A stretch of 64,000 nucleotides of DNA from Sulfitobacter noctilucae (GTDB taxonomy: Bacteria; Pseudomonadota; Alphaproteobacteria; Rhodobacterales; Rhodobacteraceae), in contig NZ_JASC01000014.1 in assembly GCF_000622365.1 (NCBI RefSeq), positions 186,001 to 250,000 on the forward strand. The letters are read 5' to 3'. The translations under genes were made by a program, and so were the position numbers. Position 1 is the first letter of the stretch. Every line of letters begins with the position of its first letter. The notes below the pieces were generated by a model. It had not been told where the DNA came from. It did not search any database and saw only the letters and a program-made list of their open reading frames with translations. Below, piece after piece: positions 16,945-26,432 of this stretch.

Positions 16945-19355
16945 GTCCCACGCCGCTTGGCTCGCAGCGTCGGGTCCGCCTGCGTCGGATCTTCGGGCCA
17001 GGGGTGGCGGGGATAGCGCCCGCGCATGTCCTTGCGCACATCCGCATAGGAACTGGCCCAGAACCCCGGCAGATCCATCGTCACCTGCACCGGCTTTTGG
17101 CCGGGCGACAGCAACGTGATCTTAAGCGGTTGCCCAGCCACCTTTGGATGCCGTGTGACGCCGAACAACTCTTGCAAGCGCAGGGTGATTTCAGGGACGT
17201 CTCCGGCGTAATCAATGGCGATCTTGCGGCCCAGCGGGGTTTCAAAATGCGCAGGGGCGGAGGCGTCCAGTGCGCGTTGCTGGTCCCAATCCAACCGCGC
17301 CTTGAGCGCGGGCAGCAGATCATAGTTTTTCCAGTCTGCGGTGCTGCGCACACCGCCAAGATGCGGCAGCAGCCACTCCTCCAAAGTCTGCATCAGGTGG
17401 GCTTCGCTGTAATCGGGAAAGCCTTCTCCCATCAGACGCGCTCGTGCCAAGAACAGCACTGCAGCCTTGCCCGGCAGCAGACCCAACTGGCGCACGCCGT
17501 CCAGCATAGCGCGGGCGATGTCGTCCTCCGGTGCGTCAGACCAGATGCGATCTTCCAACACCAAAGCGCCGAAACATTCCTGCTTGCGGGCCAAGACCTT
17601 GCCCCCGCGCCGCGACCACGCGCAAAGGTGATGCCAAACGATCTGATCTGCAAAAAGCGCGCGTAGTTCTGCCTCACTCAGCCGTGCAGCTTGCCGCACC
17701 TTCGCCTCGCGTGGGTCGCCGTCCAGATCGGTGGCTACAATCAGGCGCTCGCCTGCCAGTGCGTCGCCTTCGGGCAGGACCGCACCCTTGCCCCCCGACA
17801 GTACAAAGCGGGGTGCATCGCCTTTGCGGCGCAAGCCGATGCGGTCAGGATAGGCAAGCGCGGCCAACTGTCCGATGCCCTCAGGCCCCCCACGGTTTTG
17901 TCCACGGGCCAGTCGTTTCGCCTCTTGCCGGATACGGGCGATGGTTGCGGCGTGCGCCTGCGCAGCAGTGCGTTTGCCCTCTACTGCATCCATGCGCATG
18001 GCCAGATCGACGCCAGCACCGCGCATCGGATCACGCTCGGCCAAAAGGGCAGCAAGGGGCGCAGCCCGCGCCCCGCCGCGGCTGACCATATGTGCGAGAC
18101 GCGGATGCAATGGTAGCCGCGCCAAAGCCCGACCGTGATCGGTGATGCGCCCGTCTGTGCCCAATGCACCCAACATCTGTAACACCGCCCGCGCTTCGGC
18201 TAGGCGGCCTTCGTGTGGTGGCGTGACGAAAGCAAGCTCCGCCGCCTCCGCCCCCCATACCGCCAGTTCCAAAGCAAAGCCGCTCAGATCGCCAGCTTCG
18301 ATCTCGGCAGGGGGATAAGCGGCCAGCGCGCCTTCTTCGCCTTTGCTCCAGAGTTTATAGGCCACCCCTTCGGACATGCGCCCGGCGCGGCCCGCGCGTT
18401 GTGTGGCTTCGGCCCGCGTGACCTTTTCGTTGACCAGACGGGACATGCCGGACGCCGGATCGAACCGAGCCCGCCGCGCGCGGCCTGCATCAACAACGAT
18501 GCGAATACCTTCGATGGTCAGGGACGTCTCGGCGATAGAGGTCGCGAGCACCACCTTCCGCCCCTGCGTTGCAGGCTGGATCGCCCGGCGCTGGGCGGCA
18601 AAGTCCATCGCGCCGAATAGCGGGGTGAGGGTGCAGTCGTCCGGCAATTGTAATTTCAGCAGCCCTTCGACGCGCCTGATCTCCCCTTCACCCGGCAGAA
18701 ACACCAGCGCCGAACCGGGGGCCTCGGCCAAGGCCCGCAGCACCAGATCAGCGGTGGCCTGTTCAATGCGCTGGGTGCCGATGGGTTTGGACAGCCATCG
18801 CGGTGTCACAGCAAAACTGCGCCCCTCAGAAGTTACAATCAGGGCCTGCATGATCTCCGCGACGGGAGCGGCGTCAAGTGTGGCGGACATCGCGACCAGC
18901 AGCAAATCGTCGCGCAGAACCCCCGCCACCTCAAGGCAAAGCGCCAGGCCCAGATCAGCATTCAGCGAGCGTTCGTGAAATTCGTCAAAGACCACCGCAC
19001 CGACACCCGGTAAATCAGGGCTGTCCTGAATCATCCGCGTCAGGATGCCTTCCGTCACCACTTCGATCCGCGTTTGTGCGCTGATGGCAGAGGCGCCGCG
19101 CACGCGGTAACCTACTTTCTCGCCAGCCTTTTCGCCCAAGGTCTGCGCCATCCGTTCGGCTGCGGCCCGCGCGGCAAGGCGGCGGGGTTCCAGCATGAGG
19201 ATCCGGCCTTGGGTCAGACCGGCCTCCAGCATGGCGAGCGGCACGCGGGTTGTTTTACCTGCACCGGGCGGAGCTTGCAGCACAACGCGCCCGGTTTCGC
19301 GCAGCGCGGCGATCACCTGCGGCAGAACGGCATCGATGGGCAGGGCGTCTGACAT
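16941..19355 (-). CDS. hrpB: ATP-dependent RNA helicase HrpB
   Basis: The 804-residue protein is a DEAH-box helicase of HrpB length. Motif I is APPGAGKTT, motif II is DEFH (DEFHERSLNADLG), motif III is SAT, motif VI is QRAGRAGR, followed by a winged-helix/ratchet region and the HrpB C-terminal domain ending in LPGFWASSYADVRKDMRGRYPRHPWPEDP. ATG 19355 (MSDALPIDAVLPQ) is chosen because longer frames add non-family sequence. Its cellular substrate is poorly defined in this family. It is divergent from meaB across 79 bp. Confidence 0.95.
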   Translation of the reverse strand: MSDALPIDAVLPQVIAALRETGRVVLQAPPGAGKTTRVPLAMLEAGLTQGRILMLEPRRLAARAAAERMAQTLGEKAGEKVGYRVRGASAISAQTRIEVVTEGILTRMIQDSPDLPGVGAVVFDEFHERSLNADLGLALCLEVAGVLRDDLLLVAMSATLDAAPVAEIMQALIVTSEGRSFAVTPRWLSKPIGTQRIEQATADLVLRALAEAPGSALVFLPGEGEIRRVEGLLKLQLPDDCTLTPLFGAMDFAAQRRAIQPATQGRKVVLATSIAETSLTIEGIRIVVDAGRARRARFDPASGMSRLVNEKVTRAEATQRAGRAGRMSEGVAYKLWSKGEEGALAAYPPAEIEAGDLSGFALELAVWGAEAAELAFVTPPHEGRLAEARAVLQMLGALGTDGRITDHGRALARLPLHPRLAHMVSRGGARAAPLAALLAERDPMRGAGVDLAMRMDAVEGKRTAAQAHAATIARIRQEAKRLARGQNRGGPEGIGQLAALAYPDRIGLRRKGDAPRFVLSGGKGAVLPEGDALAGERLIVATDLDGDPREAKVRQAARLSEAELRALFADQIVWHHLCAWSRRGGKVLARKQECFGALVLEDRIWSDAPEDDIARAMLDGVRQLGLLPGKAAVLFLARARLMGEGFPDYSEAHLMQTLEEWLLPHLGGVRSTADWKNYDLLPALKARLDWDQQRALDASAPAHFETPLGRKIAIDYAGDVPEITLRLQELFGVTRHPKVAGQPLKITLLSPGQKPVQVTMDLPGFWASSYADVRKDMRGRYPRHPWPEDPTQADPTLRAKRRGT

Positions 19356-19434
19356 AGGCAGCTTATCCGCCAAAGGCGGGCTCAGGCCAAGGGCAGGGAT
19401 GGACATTTTGTACGTCATTGGCAAAACATGCCGC

Positions 19435-20406
19435 ATGGATATTACCGACCTTGCCACGCGCATCAGCGCTCAGGAGCGCCGCGCTTTGGCCCGCGCCATC
19501 ACGCTGGTGGAATCAGGGCGCGATGATCACCGCACGCAAGCGGCCGCATTACTGGCTGCATTGCCGCAAGACCGCCAAGCGCTGCGCATCGGCTTGTCCG
19601 GCACGCCGGGGGTGGGCAAATCCACCTTCATCGAAAGCCTTGGCATGATGCTGATCCGAAGGGGTCTGCGGGTGGCGGTGCTGGCGGTTGACCCGTCGTC
19701 TTCGCGCTCGGGCGGCTCGATCCTCGGGGACAAAACGCGCATGGATTTGCTCAGCCGTGAGGCGGACGCCTTTATCCGCCCCTCGCCCAGCCAGACCCAT
19801 CTGGGTGGTGTCGCCCGCCGCACCCGCGAAGCCGTGCGTCTGTGCGAGGCAGCAGGTTTTGACGTCGTGCTGATCGAAACGGTCGGCGTGGGCCAGTCCG
19901 AGACTGTGGTGGCAGAGATGTCTGATCTGTTTCTGCTGTTGCTGGCCCCGGCGGGCGGGGATGAGTTGCAGGGCGTGAAACGCGGCATAATGGAAATGGC
20001 CGACATCATTCTGGTCAACAAGGCCGATGGTGATTTGAAAGCCGCAGCCAACCGCACCTGCGCCGATTATGCCGGTGCGCTGCGCTTGTTACGCAAACGC
20101 GCTCAGGACCCCGACGGCTATCCCTGTGCCATGACCGTGTCCGCGCTTCAGGAAGACGGGCTTGATGCTGCATGGGAACGGATCGAGGCGCTTGTCGAGT
20201 GGCGGCGGCAAAATGGCTTTTGGGAGCGGACGCGAGCAGCGCAGGCGCGGTATTGGTTCACCGAAGATGTAAAACAGCGCTTGCTGGCGCAGCTGCAGAT
20301 GCCAGAGGCGCGGACGGCGCTGGCCGCATTGGGGGATGAGGTTGCTGCGGGTGAGGTGGATCCGTCTGTCGCGGCGCAACAGTTTGTGGACGAATTGGGG
20401 CGGTAG
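19435..20406 (+). CDS. meaB: methylmalonyl-CoA mutase-associated GTPase MeaB
   Basis: A 323-residue SIMIBI GTPase. P-loop GTPGVGKSTF (about residues 57-66), LAVDPSSSRSGGSILGDKTRM (switch I), IETVGVGQSE (switch II) and NKAD (base specificity) are all present. It gates cofactor loading and protects adenosylcobalamin-dependent methylmalonyl-CoA mutase in the propionyl-CoA route. The mutase is not in this window. ATG 19435 gives the family N-terminus; an upstream in-frame ATG at 19399 is possible but adds no conserved sequence. Confidence 0.93.
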   Translation: MDITDLATRISAQERRALARAITLVESGRDDHRTQAAALLAALPQDRQALRIGLSGTPGVGKSTFIESLGMMLIRRGLRVAVLAVDPSSSRSGGSILGDKTRMDLLSREADAFIRPSPSQTHLGGVARRTREAVRLCEAAGFDVVLIETVGVGQSETVVAEMSDLFLLLLAPAGGDELQGVKRGIMEMADIILVNKADGDLKAAANRTCADYAGALRLLRKRAQDPDGYPCAMTVSALQEDGLDAAWERIEALVEWRRQNGFWERTRAAQARYWFTEDVKQRLLAQLQMPEARTALAALGDEVAAGEVDPSVAAQQFVDELGR

Positions 20407-20416
20407 CCAAAGGTGC

Positions 20417-20459
20417 GGAAACCTACAAAGTTTCCGACCGATTTCTTTAAAAGAAATCG
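20417..20459. terminator. two stem-loops between convergent meaB and xerC
   Basis: A 6-bp stem (GGAAAC/GTTTCC, 20417-20435) is followed by a perfect 9-bp stem with a 3-base loop (CGATTTCTT TAA AAGAAATCG, 20439-20459). They fill the 68-bp gap between two convergent genes. There is no long T-run, so they may act as a bidirectional or weak terminator, or as RNA 3'-end protection. Confidence 0.55.
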
Positions 20460-20474
20460 ACCCCCTGCAACCGC

Positions 20475-21425
20475 TCACCCCGCCCTGGGATGGGCGCGGT
20501 TGTAGACTTCCATCAGGCGTGCCGTATCGACCGCCGTATAGGCTTGTGTGGTCGACAGGGATGCATGGCCCAGCAGTTCCTGGATCGCACGCAAATCACC
20601 GCCCGCATCCAGCAGATGGGTGGCAAAGCTGTGGCGCATCGCATGGGGTGTCGCCGTTGCAGGCAGCCCCAGTTGCATCCGCGCATCCGCCATCACCGAT
20701 GCGATCGCACGGGCTGACAGGGGACCGCCCCGGATCGCACGGAACAGCGGCGCATCCGCATCCTGCGCATAGGGACACAGCCGCAGATAGGCATCCACCG
20801 CATCACGGGCGGCGGGCAGCACCGGCACCACGCGTTCTTTGCCGCCTTTGCCGAAAATGCGCAGGCTTTCGGCCAACGGCGCATCGCGGCCCGTGAGGCT
20901 CAGAGCCTCGGATATACGCAGACCGCAGCCCCAGAGCAGGGTCAGCACAGCCACATCACGGGCGGCGACCCAGGGGCGCTCGGATTGCAATTCGACACAA
21001 TCAATCATAGCCTTGGCCGCATCTACCGCCAAGGGGCGCGGCAGCTTCTTGGGAAACTTCGGCGCACGGGCAGACAGCACCGCCGTTGGCTCAAACCCCT
21101 CGCGCTCTGCGAGCCAGCGGTAGAATGCCTTGACCGCCGACAGCTTGCGCGCCATCGAGCGCGGCCCGACATTCGGCCCCCGCGTATGCGCCATCCAGGA
21201 TCGCATGTCGGTGATGGTGATCCGCGCCAACGCCCCCAGCCCTTGGGTCTGGGAGGTGTGCACCGTCATGAAAGCCAGAAAATCTGCCACATCACCCTGA
21301 TAAGCGGTGATCGTGTTTTCGGCCGCCCCTTGCAGGCTGCGCTGGTGATCCAGCCATGTTTGCAAAGCATCGCGGGCGGCAGGGCTGATCAGCCCGGTGT
21401 CGGCGGCTGTCTGCGCGCGGCTCAA
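20475..21425 (-). CDS. xerC: tyrosine recombinase XerC
   Basis: The 316-residue protein has the SAM-like N-terminal domain and tyrosine recombinase catalytic set: Arg in CGLRISEAL, Lys in GKGGKERVVP, HxxR in HAMRHSFATH, His in LLGHASLSTTQAY, and the nucleophile Tyr in that same segment. With XerD it resolves chromosome dimers at dif. It starts with TTG overlapping the stop of the DUF484 gene (TTGA), the common Rhodobacterales order. No adjacent att site suggests a mobile integrase. Confidence 0.93.
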   Translation of the reverse strand: MSRAQTAADTGLISPAARDALQTWLDHQRSLQGAAENTITAYQGDVADFLAFMTVHTSQTQGLGALARITITDMRSWMAHTRGPNVGPRSMARKLSAVKAFYRWLAEREGFEPTAVLSARAPKFPKKLPRPLAVDAAKAMIDCVELQSERPWVAARDVAVLTLLWGCGLRISEALSLTGRDAPLAESLRIFGKGGKERVVPVLPAARDAVDAYLRLCPYAQDADAPLFRAIRGGPLSARAIASVMADARMQLGLPATATPHAMRHSFATHLLDAGGDLRAIQELLGHASLSTTQAYTAVDTARLMEVYNRAHPRAG

Positions 21426-22129
21426 GACAACCAGCGGCGCATGGCACGCTCGAACACGCCGGTGAAAAAGGTCAGCAGATCGGTGCCTTGTTGCGGCCCG
21501 AACATATGCGGGTCTTCGGCCCCCAGCACCAGCAAACCGGGCAGGCGGCCCGCGCCGAAATCGAGTTTCAGGCAGGCCTCTGACCGGATCCAGTCGGCCT
21601 TCTCTGAGTAAATCTGTTCGGTCCCGTCCTGCACGCCGCGCAGGGTCACCTGACGCGGAATGCCACCACGGCCCTGGGTCAGATAATCATCAATAAACCC
21701 GGGCTCCGCCACGCTCAGCACATCCCCCAGCCGTTGCACCGCCGGATCGTTGTCATTCTGCACTGATTCCAGCACCAGCTTGACCACGTCGACCCGCAGG
21801 ATGTCAGCCACTTCGCCACCAAGATCACGCAGAAAGCTCTCGAACTCCACCGGGTCCAGCATCCGCAGGATAGCGCGGTGAATTTGGTTGGTGCCGGCAA
21901 GGTTTTCGTAAGCGGCGGCAATCACACTGCGGTGGGTATCTTCCAACCGGTCCAGCCGCGCCTCAAGCCGCTCCATCGCGATGCCGCGCAGATCGACGAT
22001 ATTGCCCCCCATCGCACGTTCGTTCGCGGCAATAAGGGCCTGCATAACGTCGCCGTCATCCAGAATAACATCAGGCTGAGAGATAATGGCCTCGCGGAGG
22101 GCATCATCAATTTTCGGATTGCTGCTCAT
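21422..22129 (-). CDS. DUF484 family protein
   Basis: The 235-residue protein from ATG 22129 (MSSNPKIDDALREAIISQPDVILDDGDVMQAL) has the DUF484 N-terminal helix that precedes a coiled coil (MERLEARLDRLEDTHRSVIAAA) and a GAF-like C-terminal domain with LVLGAEDPHMFGPQQGTDLLTFF. Members are encoded upstream of xerC in many proteobacteria; their role is unproved. The frame continues upstream of 22129 but that part is not family-like. Coupled to xerC by overlap. Confidence 0.88.
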   Translation of the reverse strand: MSSNPKIDDALREAIISQPDVILDDGDVMQALIAANERAMGGNIVDLRGIAMERLEARLDRLEDTHRSVIAAAYENLAGTNQIHRAILRMLDPVEFESFLRDLGGEVADILRVDVVKLVLESVQNDNDPAVQRLGDVLSVAEPGFIDDYLTQGRGGIPRQVTLRGVQDGTEQIYSEKADWIRSEACLKLDFGAGRLPGLLVLGAEDPHMFGPQQGTDLLTFFTGVFERAMRRWLS

Positions 22130-22316
22130 ATCAGTCTCGTGCTGTTTGGAAGGCTCAATAACATGCGATGATCCATCGGTCTGCCCCTGATTGCAGAAAA
22201 TTAGATCAGCGTTGCGGATTTGCGGTGGGCGCGGGAACAAATGGATGCAGACCGCGTTTGCTGTCGAACGCCAGCATGGCGTGTCCCGTAAGCAGGGGGA
22301 GCCTCTTCTGCGCTAC

Positions 22317-23273
22317 ATGTATTCAAGGCATGGAGTTCTTCCATTGGATACCATTTCAATCGATCTTTGGGCCGCCAATCTTCAGCACGACATTGCATCA
22401 CTCGACAGTTGGATCGACAGCGTCGCGCAGCGCACGGCGGCCGCGGCCGAGCGGGGCGCGCGCATTCTGGTGTTGCCTGAATTCGCCTGTGCGCAATGGC
22501 TGAGCTTTGCACCCCAAGATCTTCCCGCGACCCTTCATCTTGAGTGGCTGGCCGGTCTCACTCCGACAGCGATTACCGCGCTCAAGGGTATATCCACCAC
22601 CTATGGTGTCGCGATTTTGCCCGGCACCTTTCCCGTCGCAGGTCACAGTCCCACAGGCGCGAACGGCTTTTACAACCGCGCGTTCTTCCTGACACCCGAA
22701 GGCGAAGAGCATGTGCAGGACAAGATGTCGCTGACGCCGCTGGAAGAGCAGGGCGAGGGTGGAGATACCCTGCATGGGACGGAAATAAACATCATCTCGT
22801 GGCAAGGATTGCGCATCGCGATGCCGATTTGCCTTGATACGGAATACACCGCGCTGTGGAGCAGACTGGGCAAACTGGACCTTGATCTGGTGCTGATCGC
22901 GGCAAAAACGGACATGATCACGGGGTATTCGCGGGTATTTGGCTGCGCCCATGCGCGTGCGATCGAACTTCAGACCGTAGTCTGTGTGGTCGGTGCCGTA
23001 GGTGCGCCGCTCACACCTTGGGCGCTGGACACCGGAATAGGCGGTGCTGCAGTATATCTGCCCTGCGATATCACGGTGAGTGAAGGTGGCGTGTGGCAGT
23101 CCCTGCCAGCGCAATCAGCTCAGGAGGGGTATGACATCGCATTGCACGCTGAAGCCATTCCTGTGGGTGCCGTCCGCGCGATCCGCAGAGGCGGGGCAGA
23201 AGCAGAGTTGCGGCCCGCCTCATGGACGGCGGACCACCTTTTCATCAACGATCAGACGGCAGAAGCCGCGTGA
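22317..23273 (+). CDS. carbon-nitrogen hydrolase (nitrilase superfamily)
   Basis: The catalytic triad is visible in the 318-residue frame: Glu in ILVLPEF, Lys in VQDKMSLTPLEEQG, and Cys in IAMPICLDTEY. The fold region starts at TISIDLWAANLQHD. Such enzymes hydrolyse amides or nitriles, or condense amines; the substrate cannot be assigned. ATG 22317 is my preferred start, with GGGGGAG about 15 bases upstream, which is far for a ribosome-binding site, so the start is uncertain by several codons. It converges with the transaldolase gene, leaving only three bases between the stops. Confidence 0.85.
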   Translation: MYSRHGVLPLDTISIDLWAANLQHDIASLDSWIDSVAQRTAAAAERGARILVLPEFACAQWLSFAPQDLPATLHLEWLAGLTPTAITALKGISTTYGVAILPGTFPVAGHSPTGANGFYNRAFFLTPEGEEHVQDKMSLTPLEEQGEGGDTLHGTEINIISWQGLRIAMPICLDTEYTALWSRLGKLDLDLVLIAAKTDMITGYSRVFGCAHARAIELQTVVCVVGAVGAPLTPWALDTGIGGAAVYLPCDITVSEGGVWQSLPAQSAQEGYDIALHAEAIPVGAVRAIRRGGAEAELRPASWTADHLFINDQTAEAA

Positions 23274-23276
23274 CGC

Positions 23277-23930
23277 TTAAAGGATGTTCTGACCGGTCTT
23301 GGCCCAATCCGACATAAACTGCTCTAGCCCCGCATTGGTCAGCGGGTGCGTTGCCAGCTTCTTGATTACTTCAGGCGGTGCCGTCATCACGTCGGCACCG
23401 ATCAGCGCACAGTCCTGCACATGGGCGACCGAGCGGATGGACGCTGCGAGGATGTTCGTTTCGAAACCGTAGTTGTCATAGACAGTGCGAATGTCCTGAA
23501 TAAGGTCCATCCCATCAATATTGATATCATCCAGCCGCCCGATAAAAGGCGAGATAAACGTGGCACCGGCTTTCGCCGCCAAGAGCGCCTGATTGGCAGA
23601 GAAACACAGGGTCACATTGACCATATGCCCATCACCGGTCAGGATTTTGCAAGCTTTCAACCCGTCCCATGTCAGCGGCAGCTTGATCGCGATGTTATCG
23701 GCAATCTCGGCCAGTTTGCGGCCTTCGGCGATCATCGCGTCTGCTTCCAGTGCGACGACCTCGGCCGAAACAGGCCCGGAGACGATACCACAGATTTCGC
23801 GGGTGACTTCCATGATGTCACGGCCTGATTTCAGGATCAGCGAGGGGTTGGTCGTCACCCCATCTACCATGCCAAGATCGTTAAGCTCGGCGATGGCGTC
23901 AATTTCGGCAGTATCTACGAAGAATTTCAT
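23277..23930 (-). CDS. tal: transaldolase / fructose-6-phosphate aldolase family (small type)
   Basis: The 217-residue protein is of the short transaldolase class. [13 protein letters not shown] at the N-terminus, [10 protein letters not shown], and the Schiff-base lysine in [15 protein letters not shown] are present. [15 protein letters not shown] carries the phosphate-binding residues. It exchanges dihydroxyacetone units in the non-oxidative pentose phosphate pathway, or cleaves fructose 6-phosphate, as the small members vary. No other pentose phosphate gene is adjacent. Confidence 0.93.
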   Translation of the reverse strand: MKFFVDTAEIDAIAELNDLGMVDGVTTNPSLILKSGRDIMEVTREICGIVSGPVSAEVVALEADAMIAEGRKLAEIADNIAIKLPLTWDGLKACKILTGDGHMVNVTLCFSANQALLAAKAGATFISPFIGRLDDINIDGMDLIQDIRTVYDNYGFETNILAASIRSVAHVQDCALIGADVMTAPPEVIKKLATHPLTNAGLEQFMSDWAKTGQNIL

Positions 23931-24013
23931 GGGACGTCCTTGCGGTTGGTATGGGATGCGTTGATCTTGGGTCTAGCCTATGATCTGGCGGCCTGAAACC
24001 CTCTTTTGCCGAT

Positions 24014-26221
24014 ATGGAGCCCTCAGTGGACAGTGCGGAATTCTTCGATCATGGCGATCTGGTGGCGGTGCTGAGTACCCAGCCCTTAGGCCGGGCCTTG
24101 GATTATCGCGCCCCGGAAGGCGGTTGCCATTTGGGGGCTTTTGTCGAAGTACCGCTTGGCCCGCGAAAGGTACTGGGGGTGGTTTGGGGACCAGGCAAAG
24201 GCGATTATGATCTGAGCAAGATCCGCCATGTGATCCGGGTGCTGGATGCCGCTCCCATGCGGGCCGAGATGCGGTCGTTTCTCGAGCGCGCGGCGGCCTA
24301 TACGCTGACACCGATGCCCGCCATGTTACGCCTTGCCACACGTGCACCGGGCTTGGGCGACCCGCCGTCGATGCGCAAAGTCTACCGGCGCGGAGAGGCG
24401 GAACCGTCCAAGATGACGGATGCGCGGCGCAGGGTATTGGGCACGCTGGATGAATATGGCGACTTGTCCTTTACGCTCAAGGAGCTGGCCGACCTGGCGG
24501 GGGTGACACCTTCGGTCGTGAAAGGCCTGGTGGCACAGGATGCGGTGCGCGAGGAAGACAGCCCGCGAGATCTGCCCTTTCTGCCCATGAATCCCGCTTT
24601 ACCGAGCAAAGAATTGACGGAGGATCAGGCCACTGCTGCCGCGGCCCTTGCGGAAGGGGTGCGCGCCGAAACCTACGCCACAACCTTGCTGCGCGGGGTG
24701 ACCGGATCGGGCAAGACCGAAGTGTATCTGGAAGCAGTAGCCGCGGCGTTGCGTGCCGGACGTCAGGCGCTTGTGCTGCTGCCAGAGATCGCATTGACCG
24801 AACAGTTTCTGGCCCGCGTGCAGGAAAGGTTCGGGGCAAAACCGGCTGAGTGGCATTCAGGTGCCACGATGACCGAACGCCGCCGCATCTGGCGCATGGT
24901 GGGCCAAGGGCAATGCCAAGTGGTGATCGGGGCGCGGTCGGCATTGTTTCTGCCCTATCAAAACCTTGGTTTGATCGTGGTCGATGAAGAGCACGACACC
25001 TCCTATAAGCAGGAAGAGGGGGTGCTGTATAATGCGCGCGATATGGCGGTGCTGCGGGCGGCGATCTGCGGCGCGCAGGTGGTGCTGGCCTCTGCCACGC
25101 CGTCACTGGAAAGCTGGGCGAATGTGGAGGCGGGCAAGTACAACCGCCTGGAGCTGACCTCGCGCTTTGGCCCGGCGGTGATGCCCAAGATGGGGGCGAT
25201 CGACATGCGCGGGGAAGGGTTGCCCAGTGACAAATGGGTGTCGCCGAGTTTGCAGGCGGAGGTGAACACGCGGCTTGAGCGGGGCGAGCAGGCGATGCTG
25301 TTCATCAACCGCCGCGGCTATGCGCCGATTACTCTGTGCCGCGCTTGCGGCCACCAGATCGGCTGTGACGATTGCGATGCGCGGATGGTGGAGCACCGGT
25401 TCTTGAAACGCCTGATCTGCCACCAATGCGGCGAAAGTAAACCGATGCCTGAGGCTTGCCCGTCCTGCGAGGCAGTCGGCAAGCTGGCCCCCGTGGGCCC
25501 TGGCGTGGAACGGCTGGGCGAGGAGGCGGCGGCGATCTGGCCCGATGCCCGGATCGCGACGTTGAGTTCGGATATGTATGGGTCCGCCCGCGCGCTGAAA
25601 GCCGAGATTGCAGGGATCGCGGAAGGTGCTGCGGATATTGTGATCGGCACGCAGCTGGTGGCGAAGGGGCATAACTTTCCCAATCTGACCCTCGTTGGCG
25701 TCATCGACGCCGACCTTGGGCTGCAGGGCTCTGACTTGCGGGCGGCTGAGCGTACTTTTCAGTTGATGCGCCAAGTGGCAGGCCGTGCGGGCCGCGCCGA
25801 AGCGCCTGGAACCGCTTTGTTGCAAACGTATCAGCCCGAGCATCCGGTGATCCGCGCCATTCTGGCAGGGGATGAGGAGAAGTTCTGGACAGCGGAAGCG
25901 GCGGAACGCAAGCAGGCGGGGGTGCCGCCCTATGGCCGCATGGCTGGCATCATCCTGAGCGGTCCGGATGTGGCGCAAGTGTTTGATGCCGGTAATTTTC
26001 TGGCCCAGCGTGACGCCCCGCTGCGTCAGATTGGTGCCCAGGTGTTCGGCCCGGCCCCTGCGCCGATCGCACGGGTGCGGGGGCGGCACCGTGTGCGGTT
26101 GTTGGTCAAAGCAGAGAAGACGGCCCTTTTGCAGGACGCGCTTGCTGTCTGGATTGCCCAGTTGCGCTTGAAAGGCGATCTGCGCTTGGCCGTAGATATT
26201 GACCCCCAGAGTTTTTACTAG
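24014..26221 (+). CDS. priA: primosomal replication restart helicase PriA
   Basis: The 735-residue protein has the PriA order: N-terminal 3'-DNA-binding domain (LDYRAPEGGCHLGAFVEVPLGPRKVLGVVWG), winged helix, helicase motif I GVTGSGKTEVY, DEEH box (VVDEEHDTSYKQEEG), a zinc-binding insertion with paired cysteines (CRACGHQIGCDDC, CHQCGE, CPSC) and motif VI QVAGRAGRAE. It reloads the replisome at stalled forks. ATG 24014 is preferred; the gene stands alone. Confidence 0.96.
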   Translation: MEPSVDSAEFFDHGDLVAVLSTQPLGRALDYRAPEGGCHLGAFVEVPLGPRKVLGVVWGPGKGDYDLSKIRHVIRVLDAAPMRAEMRSFLERAAAYTLTPMPAMLRLATRAPGLGDPPSMRKVYRRGEAEPSKMTDARRRVLGTLDEYGDLSFTLKELADLAGVTPSVVKGLVAQDAVREEDSPRDLPFLPMNPALPSKELTEDQATAAAALAEGVRAETYATTLLRGVTGSGKTEVYLEAVAAALRAGRQALVLLPEIALTEQFLARVQERFGAKPAEWHSGATMTERRRIWRMVGQGQCQVVIGARSALFLPYQNLGLIVVDEEHDTSYKQEEGVLYNARDMAVLRAAICGAQVVLASATPSLESWANVEAGKYNRLELTSRFGPAVMPKMGAIDMRGEGLPSDKWVSPSLQAEVNTRLERGEQAMLFINRRGYAPITLCRACGHQIGCDDCDARMVEHRFLKRLICHQCGESKPMPEACPSCEAVGKLAPVGPGVERLGEEAAAIWPDARIATLSSDMYGSARALKAEIAGIAEGAADIVIGTQLVAKGHNFPNLTLVGVIDADLGLQGSDLRAAERTFQLMRQVAGRAGRAEAPGTALLQTYQPEHPVIRAILAGDEEKFWTAEAAERKQAGVPPYGRMAGIILSGPDVAQVFDAGNFLAQRDAPLRQIGAQVFGPAPAPIARVRGRHRVRLLVKAEKTALLQDALAVWIAQLRLKGDLRLAVDIDPQSFY

Positions 26222-26256
26222 CGGCGCATGCGCAGCATGCTGCCGAGCGGGAGGCA

Positions 26257-26277
26257 GCGGGTTTCCTTTAAACCCGC
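26257..26277 (+). terminator. stem-loop after priA
   Basis: An 8-bp perfect stem GCGGGTTT/AAACCCGC with a 5-base loop, 36 bases after the priA stop. It is preceded by a 6-bp stem GCTGCC/GGCAGC. The stretch that follows is C-rich rather than T-rich, so intrinsic termination would be weak. The rest of the 211-bp gap to the MFS gene contains no evident gene. Confidence 0.45.
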
Positions 26278-26432
26278 GTTCCCGCCCCCTCTCAATGCAG
26301 CGCCAAACCCGCTCCACCTGCAACCGACACCGCCTGCAGCACCTGTGGACGGTATATAAGGCCAAAAAGAGAAAGGGGGGATGTGCGCAATTGCATATCG
26401 TCTTTTTCGTGGGACGGGCGTAAGGGTGACGG

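Noticed and set aside
20475-21425. XerC as an island integrase
   Set aside because: Its length, neighbours (DUF484 upstream, coupled) and catalytic set match the housekeeping recombinase and no att site is adjacent.
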